Shown in pieces: positions 5,104-10,362 of a stretch of 10,362 nt of DNA. The stretch is from an uncultured Eubacteriales bacterium. Lineage in GTDB: Bacteria; Bacillota; Clostridia; Lachnospirales; Lachnospiraceae. The stretch lies in assembly GCA_900544525.1 (NCBI GenBank), contig UQVN01000106.1, forward strand, positions 1-10,362. The letters are read 5' to 3'. The stretch's first letter is position 1, and every line of letters begins with the position of its first letter. Under the pieces are notes generated by a model. The model was not told the DNA's origin, did no database searches, and worked only from the letters and a program-made list of their open reading frames with translations. Position numbers and translations under genes: made by a program.

Positions 5104-6093
5104 ATGATAAAACGATTAAAAAAACCTTTTGTATATGCAGGCATCTTTTCCCTGTTACTACTACTGTTAGATACAGGTGTTCTGCTAAAAACATTTATCA
5201 TTCCTTCTGCGATTACTTCAGTGACAGAACATCCTAATACTACTGATATTGATACTAATATGAATACTGATACAAATACAGATAGTAATACTAATAGTAA
5301 TACAGATAGCAATACGAATAGCAATACGGATACCGACAGCAGTTCACAAGATGCCACAATCACAGAAACATCCTATCAAGATGACAACATTCAAATCTCA
5401 TTAGAAACTTTTCGAAAATACGATACTACTATTTATGTGGCCGATATTACCTTGTCTTCTGCTGATTATTTAAAAACTGCTCTTGCACAAAATACATTCG
5501 GTACGAATATTACAGAAAAAACATCCGAACTTGCCGAAGAAAAAAATGCTATTTTTGCAATTAATGGCGATTATTACGGTGCAAATAGTAAAGGATATGT
5601 CATAAAAAATGGTGTTTTATATCGAAACACGATAAGAGACAATTCCGATTATGGAGATCTTGTTATTTATCAAGATGGAACTTTTGGTATTATCGATGAG
5701 ACACAAATAAGTGCTGACCAACTCCTTCAAGATGGTGTTACAAATCTGTTTGCGTTTGGCCCAACTTTAATAAAGGATAGCACAATTGCGGTATCTGAAC
5801 ATGAGGAAGTTGTAAGGGCTATGTCTTCTAACCCAAGAACGGCTATCGGAATCGTTGATTCTCTTCATTATATTGTTTTAGTATCGGATGGAAGAACGAG
5901 CGAAAGTGAAGGGCTTTCTTTATATGAAGTAGCAGACATCATGCAAGAATATGGATGTTCAACTGCCTATAACCTAGACGGCGGTGGTTCTTCTACTATG
6001 TATTTTAATGGTCAGATCATTAATAATCCTACTACAAATGGTAGGAAAATTTCAGAAAGGTCGGTGAGTGATATTGTATACATTGGATACTAA
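5104..6093 (+). CDS. Membrane-anchored phosphodiester glycosidase (NAGPA domain)
   Basis: A 329-residue protein with a basic N-terminus and a hydrophobic anchor or uncleaved signal (~9-33). An Asn/Thr/Asp/Ser-rich low-complexity stalk follows (~43-85), then a NAGPA/DUF2233 domain (~95-329). Hallmarks are NGDYYGANSKGYVIKNG (~154-170), NPRTAIGI (~243-250) and NLDGGGSSTMYFNG (290-303), the signature shared with the human uncovering enzyme that removes GlcNAc from GlcNAc-1-phospho-sugars. By family it should hydrolyse a sugar-1-phosphodiester outside the cell, possibly on a wall polymer or glycolipid. GAGGAGG (5088-5094) is 9 nt before the ATG. It is translationally linked to the GT2-GtrA gene before it and overlaps the next gene by 26 bp. 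The placement suggests it trims what the first gene builds. Confidence 0.9.
   Translation: MIKRLKKPFVYAGIFSLLLLLLDTGVLLKTFIIPSAITSVTEHPNTTDIDTNMNTDTNTDSNTNSNTDSNTNSNTDTDSSSQDATITETSYQDDNIQISLETFRKYDTTIYVADITLSSADYLKTALAQNTFGTNITEKTSELAEEKNAIFAINGDYYGANSKGYVIKNGVLYRNTIRDNSDYGDLVIYQDGTFGIIDETQISADQLLQDGVTNLFAFGPTLIKDSTIAVSEHEEVVRAMSSNPRTAIGIVDSLHYIVLVSDGRTSESEGLSLYEVADIMQEYGCSTAYNLDGGGSSTMYFNGQIINNPTTNGRKISERSVSDIVYIGY
5281..5328 (+). repeat. 24-bp x2 coding repeat in the glycosidase stalk
   Basis: Two adjacent 24-bp units (5281-5304, 5305-5328) both encode DSNTNSNT. They differ at four positions, all synonymous third bases. Flanking sequence (5236-5343) is a more degenerate version. The repeat forms the flexible hydrophilic spacer between membrane anchor and catalytic domain. 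Confidence 0.85.
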
Positions 6094-6511
6094 ACAAAAT
6101 ATTAAACAACATACAAAGCAAAAACAAATTCCCCTAAGAAAAACTGCTCTTTTTTATTTCGGAATCTCTATTTTTTGTATTATTTTTACACGTATTTATG
6201 AACATTATAGCTATGGAGAACATTCTACCTATATGAGAGCCATGTTTTTATTTCCTCTTATCGGTGGAACTCTTCTCTCTTTGCTATCCTACTATAAAGG
6301 ATTTACAAAAACTCTTGGCCGAAGAAGTTATAATCTTTGGAATTCTGGAATCGCTATTTTCATCAATGGATGTCTTATAAGAGGCATTATCAATATTTCT
6401 GGACGCTTTACCGAATATGATAGGCTCTATTGGTTTTTAGGCACTTGTTTCTTATTAGCGGCAATTGTTTTCTACTTTATCGATCTACCAGAAAAAGAGC
6501 ATCATTTTTAA
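6068..6511 (+). CDS. Small polytopic membrane protein of the envelope operon
   Basis: 147 residues. I do not recognise the family. The first ~25 residues are polar and basic (Lys/Gln-rich). About four hydrophobic segments follow: ~26-43 (ALFYFGISIFCIIFTRIY), ~57-75 (AMFLFPLIGGTLLSLLSYY), ~88-106 and ~119-139 (LYWFLGTCFLLAAIVFYFI). The C-terminus is short and charged. The start is a GTG at 6068 inside the end of the glycosidase gene (26-bp overlap, different frame), with AAAGG (6056-6060) 7 nt upstream, so translation is probably coupled. No ATG nearby would give a better start. Its place suggests a partner or anchor for the sugar-lipid or glycosidase step, but this is inference from position only. 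Confidence 0.75.
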   Translation: MILYTLDTKQNIKQHTKQKQIPLRKTALFYFGISIFCIIFTRIYEHYSYGEHSTYMRAMFLFPLIGGTLLSLLSYYKGFTKTLGRRSYNLWNSGIAIFINGCLIRGIINISGRFTEYDRLYWFLGTCFLLAAIVFYFIDLPEKEHHF

Positions 6512-6578
6512 TTTTTTCTAACACACTCTTTAAATTGAGAGTATACTATTATTAATGATAACTATATGGCAGGTATCT

Positions 6579-7385
6579 ATGTTTTTTATTTCTTCTACAG
6601 ACGGAGTGAAATTGGCAGTCTATGATTATAATCCTTGTGGCTCAAAAACGGTCTTTTTAGTTCATGGCTGGCCTTTATCTCATAAAATTTATGAATATCA
6701 AATTCGGTGTATGACCGACCAAGGCTATCGGGTTGTCGCCCTTGACTTACGCGGTTTTGGAAACTCTGATGCCCCATCCACAGGCTATTGTTATAACCAA
6801 ATGGCTGATGATATTCATTGTGTCATCTCCGCCTTAAATCTTTCAAATTTAACACTTGTCGGGTTTTCTATGGGCGGAGCGATTGTTTTAAGATATATGA
6901 ACCGCTACTGCGGATATGGTGTGACAAAACTACTGCTGCTCTCTGCTGCCGCACCATCATGGATTCAGCGTCCAGGATTTCCATACGGTCTTCCAAGAAA
7001 TGCAGTAGAGGATCTGATTGATCAAGCCTCTACTGACCGCCCTCAACTAGCCTATGATTTTAGTCATAACCAGCTTTTTGCTTCTCCACAGAGTGAAGCC
7101 GCCAAAAATTGGTTTGAGGACATTGCTCTATCCGCTTCCGGAATCGGCACGGTAAAGTCTGCTTATTCCCTTAGAGATGAGGATGGAAGAAGGGATCTTA
7201 TGGCTGTTCATGTTCCAACTGTTATTATTCATGGAAAAAAAGATCAAGTAGTGCCAAACGATTTAGTCCGCATTCAACATGAACAAATAAAGGGATCCAC
7301 ACTTTATCAACTAGAAAACTCTGGTCATGGTATTATGTATGACGAACTATCCTGTTTTAATCAGATCTTTTTAAATTCTATATAA
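6579..7385 (+). CDS. Alpha/beta hydrolase (chloroperoxidase-like/esterase)
   Basis: A 268-residue soluble alpha/beta hydrolase from the start chosen here. Motifs are VFLVHGWPLSH (oxyanion loop, ~26-36), ALDLRGFGNSDAP, the nucleophile elbow GFSMGG (Ser97), the acid in IIHGKKDQVVP (Asp222) and the base in SGHG (His250). The arrangement matches non-heme chloroperoxidase/arylesterase-type hydrolases; the substrate cannot be read. An in-frame ATG at 6555 would add 8 residues, but it has no ribosome binding site and sits at the predicted transcription start of a TATACT box (6542-6547). GGCAGG (6568-6573) lies 5 nt before ATG 6579. The -35 is poor. It follows the envelope operon by 67 bp without a clear terminator, so readthrough is possible. 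It converges with minus-strand sequence ending at 7378. Confidence 0.88.
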   Translation: MFFISSTDGVKLAVYDYNPCGSKTVFLVHGWPLSHKIYEYQIRCMTDQGYRVVALDLRGFGNSDAPSTGYCYNQMADDIHCVISALNLSNLTLVGFSMGGAIVLRYMNRYCGYGVTKLLLLSAAAPSWIQRPGFPYGLPRNAVEDLIDQASTDRPQLAYDFSHNQLFASPQSEAAKNWFEDIALSASGIGTVKSAYSLRDEDGRRDLMAVHVPTVIIHGKKDQVVPNDLVRIQHEQIKGSTLYQLENSGHGIMYDELSCFNQIFLNSI

Positions 7386-7573
7386 GTGGATAATTACTCG
7401 ATATTATAACCAGTTGTGCTAATACAGATGAGATAGATACATAGGTTAAAAGGGACAGAAACTGTTCTTTCACTTGTGAAAAATCCACAGAGGCACTGGT
7501 AGGTTCTATCCCCCAAGATAAAACACCTACCAATGTGCCACTAACTACCAATAAGAAAATCTGGAGGTAACAT
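7378..7573 (-). pseudogene. Probable frameshifted small membrane protein gene
   Basis: On the minus strand a 64-codon frame without a start of its own runs from 7572 to the stop at 7378-7380. It encodes two hydrophobic segments (QIFLLVVSGTLVGVLSWGI, and FLSLLTYVSISSVLAQLVII) separated by a polar stretch. One base out of frame, an ATG at 7573 has GAGGGG (7579-7584) 5 nt upstream and reads MLPPDFLIGS before stopping. Removing one base in the C/T run near 7564 joins the two into a ~64-residue two-helix membrane protein. A plausible promoter lies at 7625-7653. The family is unrecognised. It is either a real frameshift, a sequencing error, or a truncated piece of a longer protein. The last codons overlap the end of the alpha/beta hydrolase. 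Confidence 0.45.
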
Positions 7574-7624
7574 CACATCCCCTCTATCCCTACATACTAA
7601 AAAATCTATTGAACTATTATTCTT

Positions 7625-7653
7625 TAATAAACCTTTACTTGGATGCTTGACAA
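7625..7653 (-). promoter_or_regulatory. Candidate promoter of the frameshifted minus-strand ORF
   Basis: Read on the minus strand: TTGTCA (7653-7648), a 17-bp spacer and TTATTA (7630-7625), with TATTAA one base further on at 18 bp. It begins immediately after the TetR stop codon and would start ~45 nt before the ATG at 7573. The -35 is good and the -10 mediocre. Confidence 0.35.
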
Positions 7654-8184
7654 CTAAAAATAAGGCAATTGGATCGAGTGAGCTAATATATGAATTAGCT
7701 CATCAGAAGAAACACGCTCTTCATCCTTCATCCAATGAATGAGTATCTGAGTCAAACCTCCTGCATAAAACGCAAGTTGATAGTCCAAATGCTCTCTCTG
7801 AGAATTTTCCATACTTTTTGATAACCCTGAAATAGCAAAAACAAATTCCTCTGTCAAAATTTTTTCTAGATGATTCCGAATCAGTAAATCCATAAAATCT
7901 CGATTTTCATAAAATGTCTTTACAAAAATGTGAATGGATTCTATCGCATCTACTGTGTCTGCACGCTGATTCAGAATCATATCAAAGATATTATCAATAC
8001 ACTTCCGCAGTACATCTTCTTTTGTACGAAAGATATTATAGAAAGTCTGCCTTGACACATCAGCCTCTTTACATAGGTCTTTTACATTAATTTCCTCATA
8101 TTTCTTATGATGCATTTCCCTAATAAACGCTTCTGTTATCAAACTAATTGATAATAGTGCTTTCGGATTTTTACCTTCGTACAT
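7654..8184 (-). CDS. TetR-family transcriptional regulator
   Basis: 176 residues. The N-terminal TetR_N domain is clear: LITEAFIREMHHKKYEEINVKDLCKEADVSRQTFYNIFRTKEDVL, in which VKDLCKEADVSRQTFYNIF is the helix-turn-helix (quoted in two parts of the same domain, ~15-59). The C-terminal ligand domain (~65-176) is helical and not assignable to a subfamily. I chose the ATG at 8184: AGGAGG (8191-8196 on this strand) is 6 nt upstream, whereas the GTG one codon earlier would be only 3 nt away. It is divergent from the CruF-like/esterase pair, so it is probably their repressor, responding to a small hydrophobic molecule. Candidate operators are described between the genes. Confidence 0.9.
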   Translation of the reverse strand: MYEGKNPKALLSISLITEAFIREMHHKKYEEINVKDLCKEADVSRQTFYNIFRTKEDVLRKCIDNIFDMILNQRADTVDAIESIHIFVKTFYENRDFMDLLIRNHLEKILTEEFVFAISGLSKSMENSQREHLDYQLAFYAGGLTQILIHWMKDEERVSSDELIHILAHSIQLPYF

Positions 8185-8208
8185 CACAATCCTCCTACCT
8201 ACTTTGAC

Positions 8209-8225
8209 ACATTCTTGAAAAATGT
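8209..8225. promoter_or_regulatory. Inverted repeat near the TetR start
   Basis: ACATT (8209-8213), 7 nt, AATGT (8221-8225). It lies in the 5' untranslated/promoter zone of the TetR gene and could be an autoregulatory half of the control region. The arms are short and AT-rich, so chance is possible. Confidence 0.25.
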
Positions 8226-8243
8226 ATAAGTTATTTTCATATA

Positions 8244-8272
8244 TTGCTTCTCTTTTTTAATCCGATTATAAT
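8244..8272 (+). promoter_or_regulatory. Promoter of the CruF-like/esterase operon
   Basis: TTGCTT (8244-8249), a 17-bp spacer and a consensus TATAAT (8267-8272). The -10 sits inside the perfect 10-bp palindrome GATTATAATC (8264-8273). Transcription would start near 8279, right before the GACACGTGTC palindrome. Confidence 0.6.
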
Positions 8273-8281
8273 CATAATATA

Positions 8282-8291
8282 GACACGTGTC
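8282..8291. promoter_or_regulatory. GACACGTGTC palindrome, candidate TetR operator
   Basis: A perfect 10-bp GC-richer palindrome stands out in AT-rich DNA immediately downstream of the predicted transcription start and 43 bp before the membrane protein ATG. That is the usual place for a TetR-family roadblock operator. Confidence 0.5.
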
Positions 8292-8324
8292 AACATTAGA
8301 ACAAAATATAAAGGAGACAACACT

Positions 8325-9245
8325 ATGATTTTTGACACACCTATCAGTTGGTTTATTAATGAAATCATCGCATCTATTTTATTTATCATTTGCATTGTAC
8401 ATATTTCAAAAGAAAAAAATGCCATTCATCGAATGCTAGAGTTATTCTGCTATGTTCTGACAGCTGGTATCTTTGAAAATATCGGTGTATGGGCAGGTAT
8501 CTATGATTACAGTGTAAATCGAATTATGATGTTTGGCAAAGTTCCTTTTGCCATTCTTTTTATCGAAGGAGTCATTGTTTACTTCGTCATGCTGCTTATG
8601 GAACGAATTAACGTCCCTTGCTGGGCACTTCCATTTGGTGCTGGTGTTCTAGCTTCTATTCAGGATATGACACTGGATCCAAGTTCCGTTTTTGACATTC
8701 ACAATTTTTCTGGTTCTTTAGAAGGACAATGGAATTGGGTAAAATATTACGAAGGCGGATTTGTAGATATTCCTTTCTTCAATTTTTCTGGTTGGTTAAC
8801 AATGGTACTGTTCTTTATGATGTGTGTACAAGTCGGACGTTATCTATATTATAAATATCAAAAGGAATGGATTGGATATGTATATCCATTTGTATCTATT
8901 CTGGTTACTGTTATATTATTAGCAAGTCCAATCAATCAGTTCTTACTTTACATGGTACCATTCTTTAAAATGAACACAAAAACTGCTGAATTATTCATGC
9001 TTTGTTTTAACTATATTGTCTGCTTTTTCATTATGTTTAAATTTGCAAAATACGATCAGCCATACGATAAAAAACGTGACCGTCTCATGTTTTTGATACC
9101 TATCTTCCTTCACATTTACGCATTAATAAACAGTATTGTTCTTGGAATTACAAAAGCAATGTTACCTATTATTGTTGTTACTCTGCTACATTGCACATAT
9201 CTATTCTTCGTTTATAAAAAAATGAAGAAAGTTGCAAACAAATAG
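8325..9245 (+). CDS. Polytopic membrane protein resembling CruF/DUF422 carotenoid hydratases
   Basis: 306 residues with about seven to eight hydrophobic helices. Its ordered motifs resemble the carotenoid-biosynthesis (CruF/bisanhydrobacterioruberin hydratase, DUF422) family: ENIGVWAGIYDY (51-62), GKVPFAILFIEG (~70-81), the acidic D-x-x-x-D-P in QDMTLDP (113-119), GQWNW (~134-138) and IPFFNFSGW (~149-157). In that family the acidic and Trp/Asn motifs surround the active site that hydrates an isoprenoid end. No other carotenoid genes are in view and such organisms are not known for carotenoids, so the substrate may be another polyprenoid or lipid. AAGGAG (8311-8316) is 8 nt before the ATG. It shares a promoter with the esterase 71 bp downstream and is probably under the divergent TetR regulator. 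The family match is by eye. Confidence 0.6.
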   Translation: MIFDTPISWFINEIIASILFIICIVHISKEKNAIHRMLELFCYVLTAGIFENIGVWAGIYDYSVNRIMMFGKVPFAILFIEGVIVYFVMLLMERINVPCWALPFGAGVLASIQDMTLDPSSVFDIHNFSGSLEGQWNWVKYYEGGFVDIPFFNFSGWLTMVLFFMMCVQVGRYLYYKYQKEWIGYVYPFVSILVTVILLASPINQFLLYMVPFFKMNTKTAELFMLCFNYIVCFFIMFKFAKYDQPYDKKRDRLMFLIPIFLHIYALINSIVLGITKAMLPIIVVTLLHCTYLFFVYKKMKKVANK

Positions 9246-9323
9246 AACAGCTCTTTCGTTTGCAATCCATGCCCTAGTAAGTTATAGTATAAAAAACACC
9301 CAGGAGAGATATTACTATGAACC
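9188..9323 (+). repeat. Intact copy (B) of the junction duplicated at 215-351
   Basis: This is the functional counterpart of the fragment at 215-351: the end of the CruF-like gene, the spacer with promoter, the ribosome binding site and the first bases of the esterase gene. Most differences between the copies are transitions, and the promoter hexamers and ribosome binding site are conserved. Confidence 0.85.
9260..9288 (+). promoter_or_regulatory. Internal promoter before the esterase
   Basis: TTGCAA (9260-9265), a 17-bp spacer and TATAGT (9283-9288). Predicted start near 9295, ~22 nt before the ATG. Conservation of hexamers and spacing in copy A (287-315) supports it. It would let the esterase be expressed separately from the membrane protein. 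Confidence 0.55.
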
Positions 9324-10252
9324 ATATAAAATATAACTTTCATCCAGATTTAAAAAATTATGAAAAACAAAATATGCCTGTTATTCCATTTGTTATCCCA
9401 TTTCTTCAAAAACTTATGGGCATACTATACATACGTGAAAAGTCTGATATCGATGTTACTGTCTCTCAACTTACTATTCCTGCCAAAGATGGATGTAACC
9501 TTCGAGCATTAATGTACACTCCCATAAACGCTAATAAAACAACTCCTTGTCTCCTCTTTTTTCATGGAGGTGGATTTGTTTACAATGCGGCTCCCCACCA
9601 TTTCTCTCTTGCCAGAAATATGTCAAAAGAGTTGGGATGGAAAACTATATTATTAGATTACAGATTAGCTCCCAAATATAAATATCCTACTGCACCAGAA
9701 GACTGTTTTAGAACCTATCATTGGATTCTTCACAATGCGGATTCTTTAAACATTAATCCTACACAAATTGCGGTTTGCGGTGACAGTGCAGGCGGGAATC
9801 TTGCTACTGTTTTGTGCCTGATGGCTCGTGATCGAGGTATCCAGATACCTATGGCACAAATGCTCCTTTATCCAGTGATAGACAGAAGAATGGAAACCCA
9901 TAGCTATCAAAAATATACGAATACACCAATGTGCAACAGTAAGGATATGAAAAAATATTTTGATATGTATGTAAATAATAACTCGTCAGTAGACATAAAA
10001 TATCTTTCTCCTATTGAATCAGATTCCCTAATAGGACTGCCACCTGCTTATGTAGAAACCGCAGAATACGACTGTCTACACGATGAAGGCATATCGTATG
10101 CGGAGGCTATGCAAAATGCTGGAGTATATGTAGAAATTCATGAAACCCAAAATACAATGCATGGTTATGATATTGCAGTAAGCAGTAATCTGGTAAAAGA
10201 TTTAATAAATCAACGAGTTGCTTTTCTTCAAAAATTTATAAATATAGAATAA
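9317..10252 (+). CDS. Hormone-sensitive-lipase-type alpha/beta hydrolase (fold-3 esterase)
   Basis: A 311-residue esterase of the HSL/Aes (alpha/beta hydrolase fold-3) family. The oxyanion motif HGGGF (83-87), the nucleophile elbow GDSAGGN with Ser157, the acid Asp252 in AEYDCLHDEG and His282 in MHGYD complete the family arrangement at normal length. Such enzymes cleave short- to medium-chain esters in the cytosol. The N-terminal ~45 residues contain a hydrophobic patch (MPVIPFVIPFLQKLMGILYI), which may be the cap helix rather than an anchor. AGGAGA (9302-9307) is 9 nt upstream of the ATG. It lies downstream of the CruF-like gene, with its own promoter, and ends in a strong terminator. It may deacylate or release the product or substrate of the membrane protein, which is inference from linkage. 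Confidence 0.9.
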   Translation: MNHIKYNFHPDLKNYEKQNMPVIPFVIPFLQKLMGILYIREKSDIDVTVSQLTIPAKDGCNLRALMYTPINANKTTPCLLFFHGGGFVYNAAPHHFSLARNMSKELGWKTILLDYRLAPKYKYPTAPEDCFRTYHWILHNADSLNINPTQIAVCGDSAGGNLATVLCLMARDRGIQIPMAQMLLYPVIDRRMETHSYQKYTNTPMCNSKDMKKYFDMYVNNNSSVDIKYLSPIESDSLIGLPPAYVETAEYDCLHDEGISYAEAMQNAGVYVEIHETQNTMHGYDIAVSSNLVKDLINQRVAFLQKFINIE

Positions 10253-10272
10253 ACTCCAAATATAAAATCATC

Positions 10273-10328
10273 TAAAAAAGACTGTCACTTTAACGATTAA
10301 ACAATTGTGAGGTGACAGTCTCTTTTTT
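10273..10328. terminator. Bidirectional intrinsic terminator
   Basis: AGACTGTCAC (10279-10288) and GTGACAGTCT (10312-10321) form a perfect 10-bp stem around a 23-nt loop. A-run 10273-10278 and T-run 10323-10328 flank it, so it can stop transcription from either side. Confidence 0.92.
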
Positions 10329-10362
10329 GATAAGATGGAACAATAATTCTGATAACTCCCAA

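Noticed and set aside
5097..5363. Minus-strand open frame rich in Val/Leu/Ser (88 codons)
   Set aside because: It is the complement of the Asn/Thr/Asp repeat stalk of the phosphodiester glycosidase. The hydrophobic pattern is a by-product of the repeat, and there is no start with a ribosome binding site.
6818..7021. Plus-strand 67-codon frame inside the alpha/beta hydrolase
   Set aside because: It lies wholly inside a gene with an intact catalytic triad in another frame.
7492..7539. GGTAGG/CCTACC hairpin as a terminator between convergent genes
   Set aside because: The arms pair well, but the loop is ~22 nt and no T run follows on either strand. It also lies inside the frameshifted minus-strand coding stretch.
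8209..8226. TTGACA...TATAAG as a plus-strand promoter near 8205-8231
   Set aside because: The spacing is only 15 bp and the TTGCTT-N17-TATAAT promoter just downstream is better placed and spaced.
8237..8425. Minus-strand 62-codon frame over the TetR/CruF-like control region
   Set aside because: It runs through the predicted promoter, operator and start of the membrane protein gene, with no family motifs or ribosome binding site.

Overview
The window suggests a low-GC, Gram-positive anaerobe of the Clostridia, most likely Lachnospiraceae-like. This is an inference from AT-rich codon use, strong GGAGG ribosome binding sites, short sigma-A-type promoters and the kinds of gene families present. 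No rRNA, tRNA, CRISPR array, integrase or transposase is visible. The window is an accessory patchwork: a scarred left third followed by three compact operons.

Left scar zone (1-1740). A remnant of a flavin-dependent thymidylate synthase (thyX-like, minus strand) abuts a ~137 bp fragment (215-351). That fragment is about 86% identical, by manual alignment, to 9188-9323 near the right end, and includes the same promoter, ribosome binding site and start codon. Beyond it lie a strong terminator (571-620), a near-consensus promoter (646-674) and a structured leader. The leader has a five-codon ORF, a T-tract hairpin, a second hairpin and a final terminator, and looks like the attenuation leader of a resistance gene. 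What follows is a frameshifted C-terminal piece of a GNAT acetyltransferase with an unidentified tail, then an intact RibD-C/DHFR-fold reductase.

Redox module (1944-3626). An HxlR-family regulator with the conserved N-terminal Cys is divergent from a nitroreductase and an NAD(P)-binding epimerase/reductase-like gene. Several palindromes lie in the 117 bp control region and a terminator closes the unit. It resembles an electrophile- or quinone-response cassette.

Envelope operon (4036-6511). A GT2 glycosyltransferase fused to a GtrA-type membrane domain is followed by a membrane-anchored phosphodiester glycosidase (NAGPA domain) on an Asn/Thr/Asp/Ser-rich stalk. A small polytopic membrane protein follows, starting at an overlapping GTG. 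The likely theme is making, flipping and trimming a lipid-linked or polymer-linked sugar phosphate. The upstream 409 bp holds no intact gene but carries a TetR-type palindrome with no obvious partner.

Hydrolase and membrane-enzyme region (6579-10328). An alpha/beta hydrolase converges on a probable frameshifted small membrane-protein gene. Then a TetR-family regulator is divergent from a polytopic membrane protein resembling the carotenoid hydratase CruF (DUF422) family, which is followed by a hormone-sensitive-lipase-type esterase and a bidirectional terminator. The TetR, CruF-like and esterase genes look like one regulated system acting on a hydrophobic substrate. The left scar shows that a second copy of its membrane-protein/esterase junction once existed nearby.
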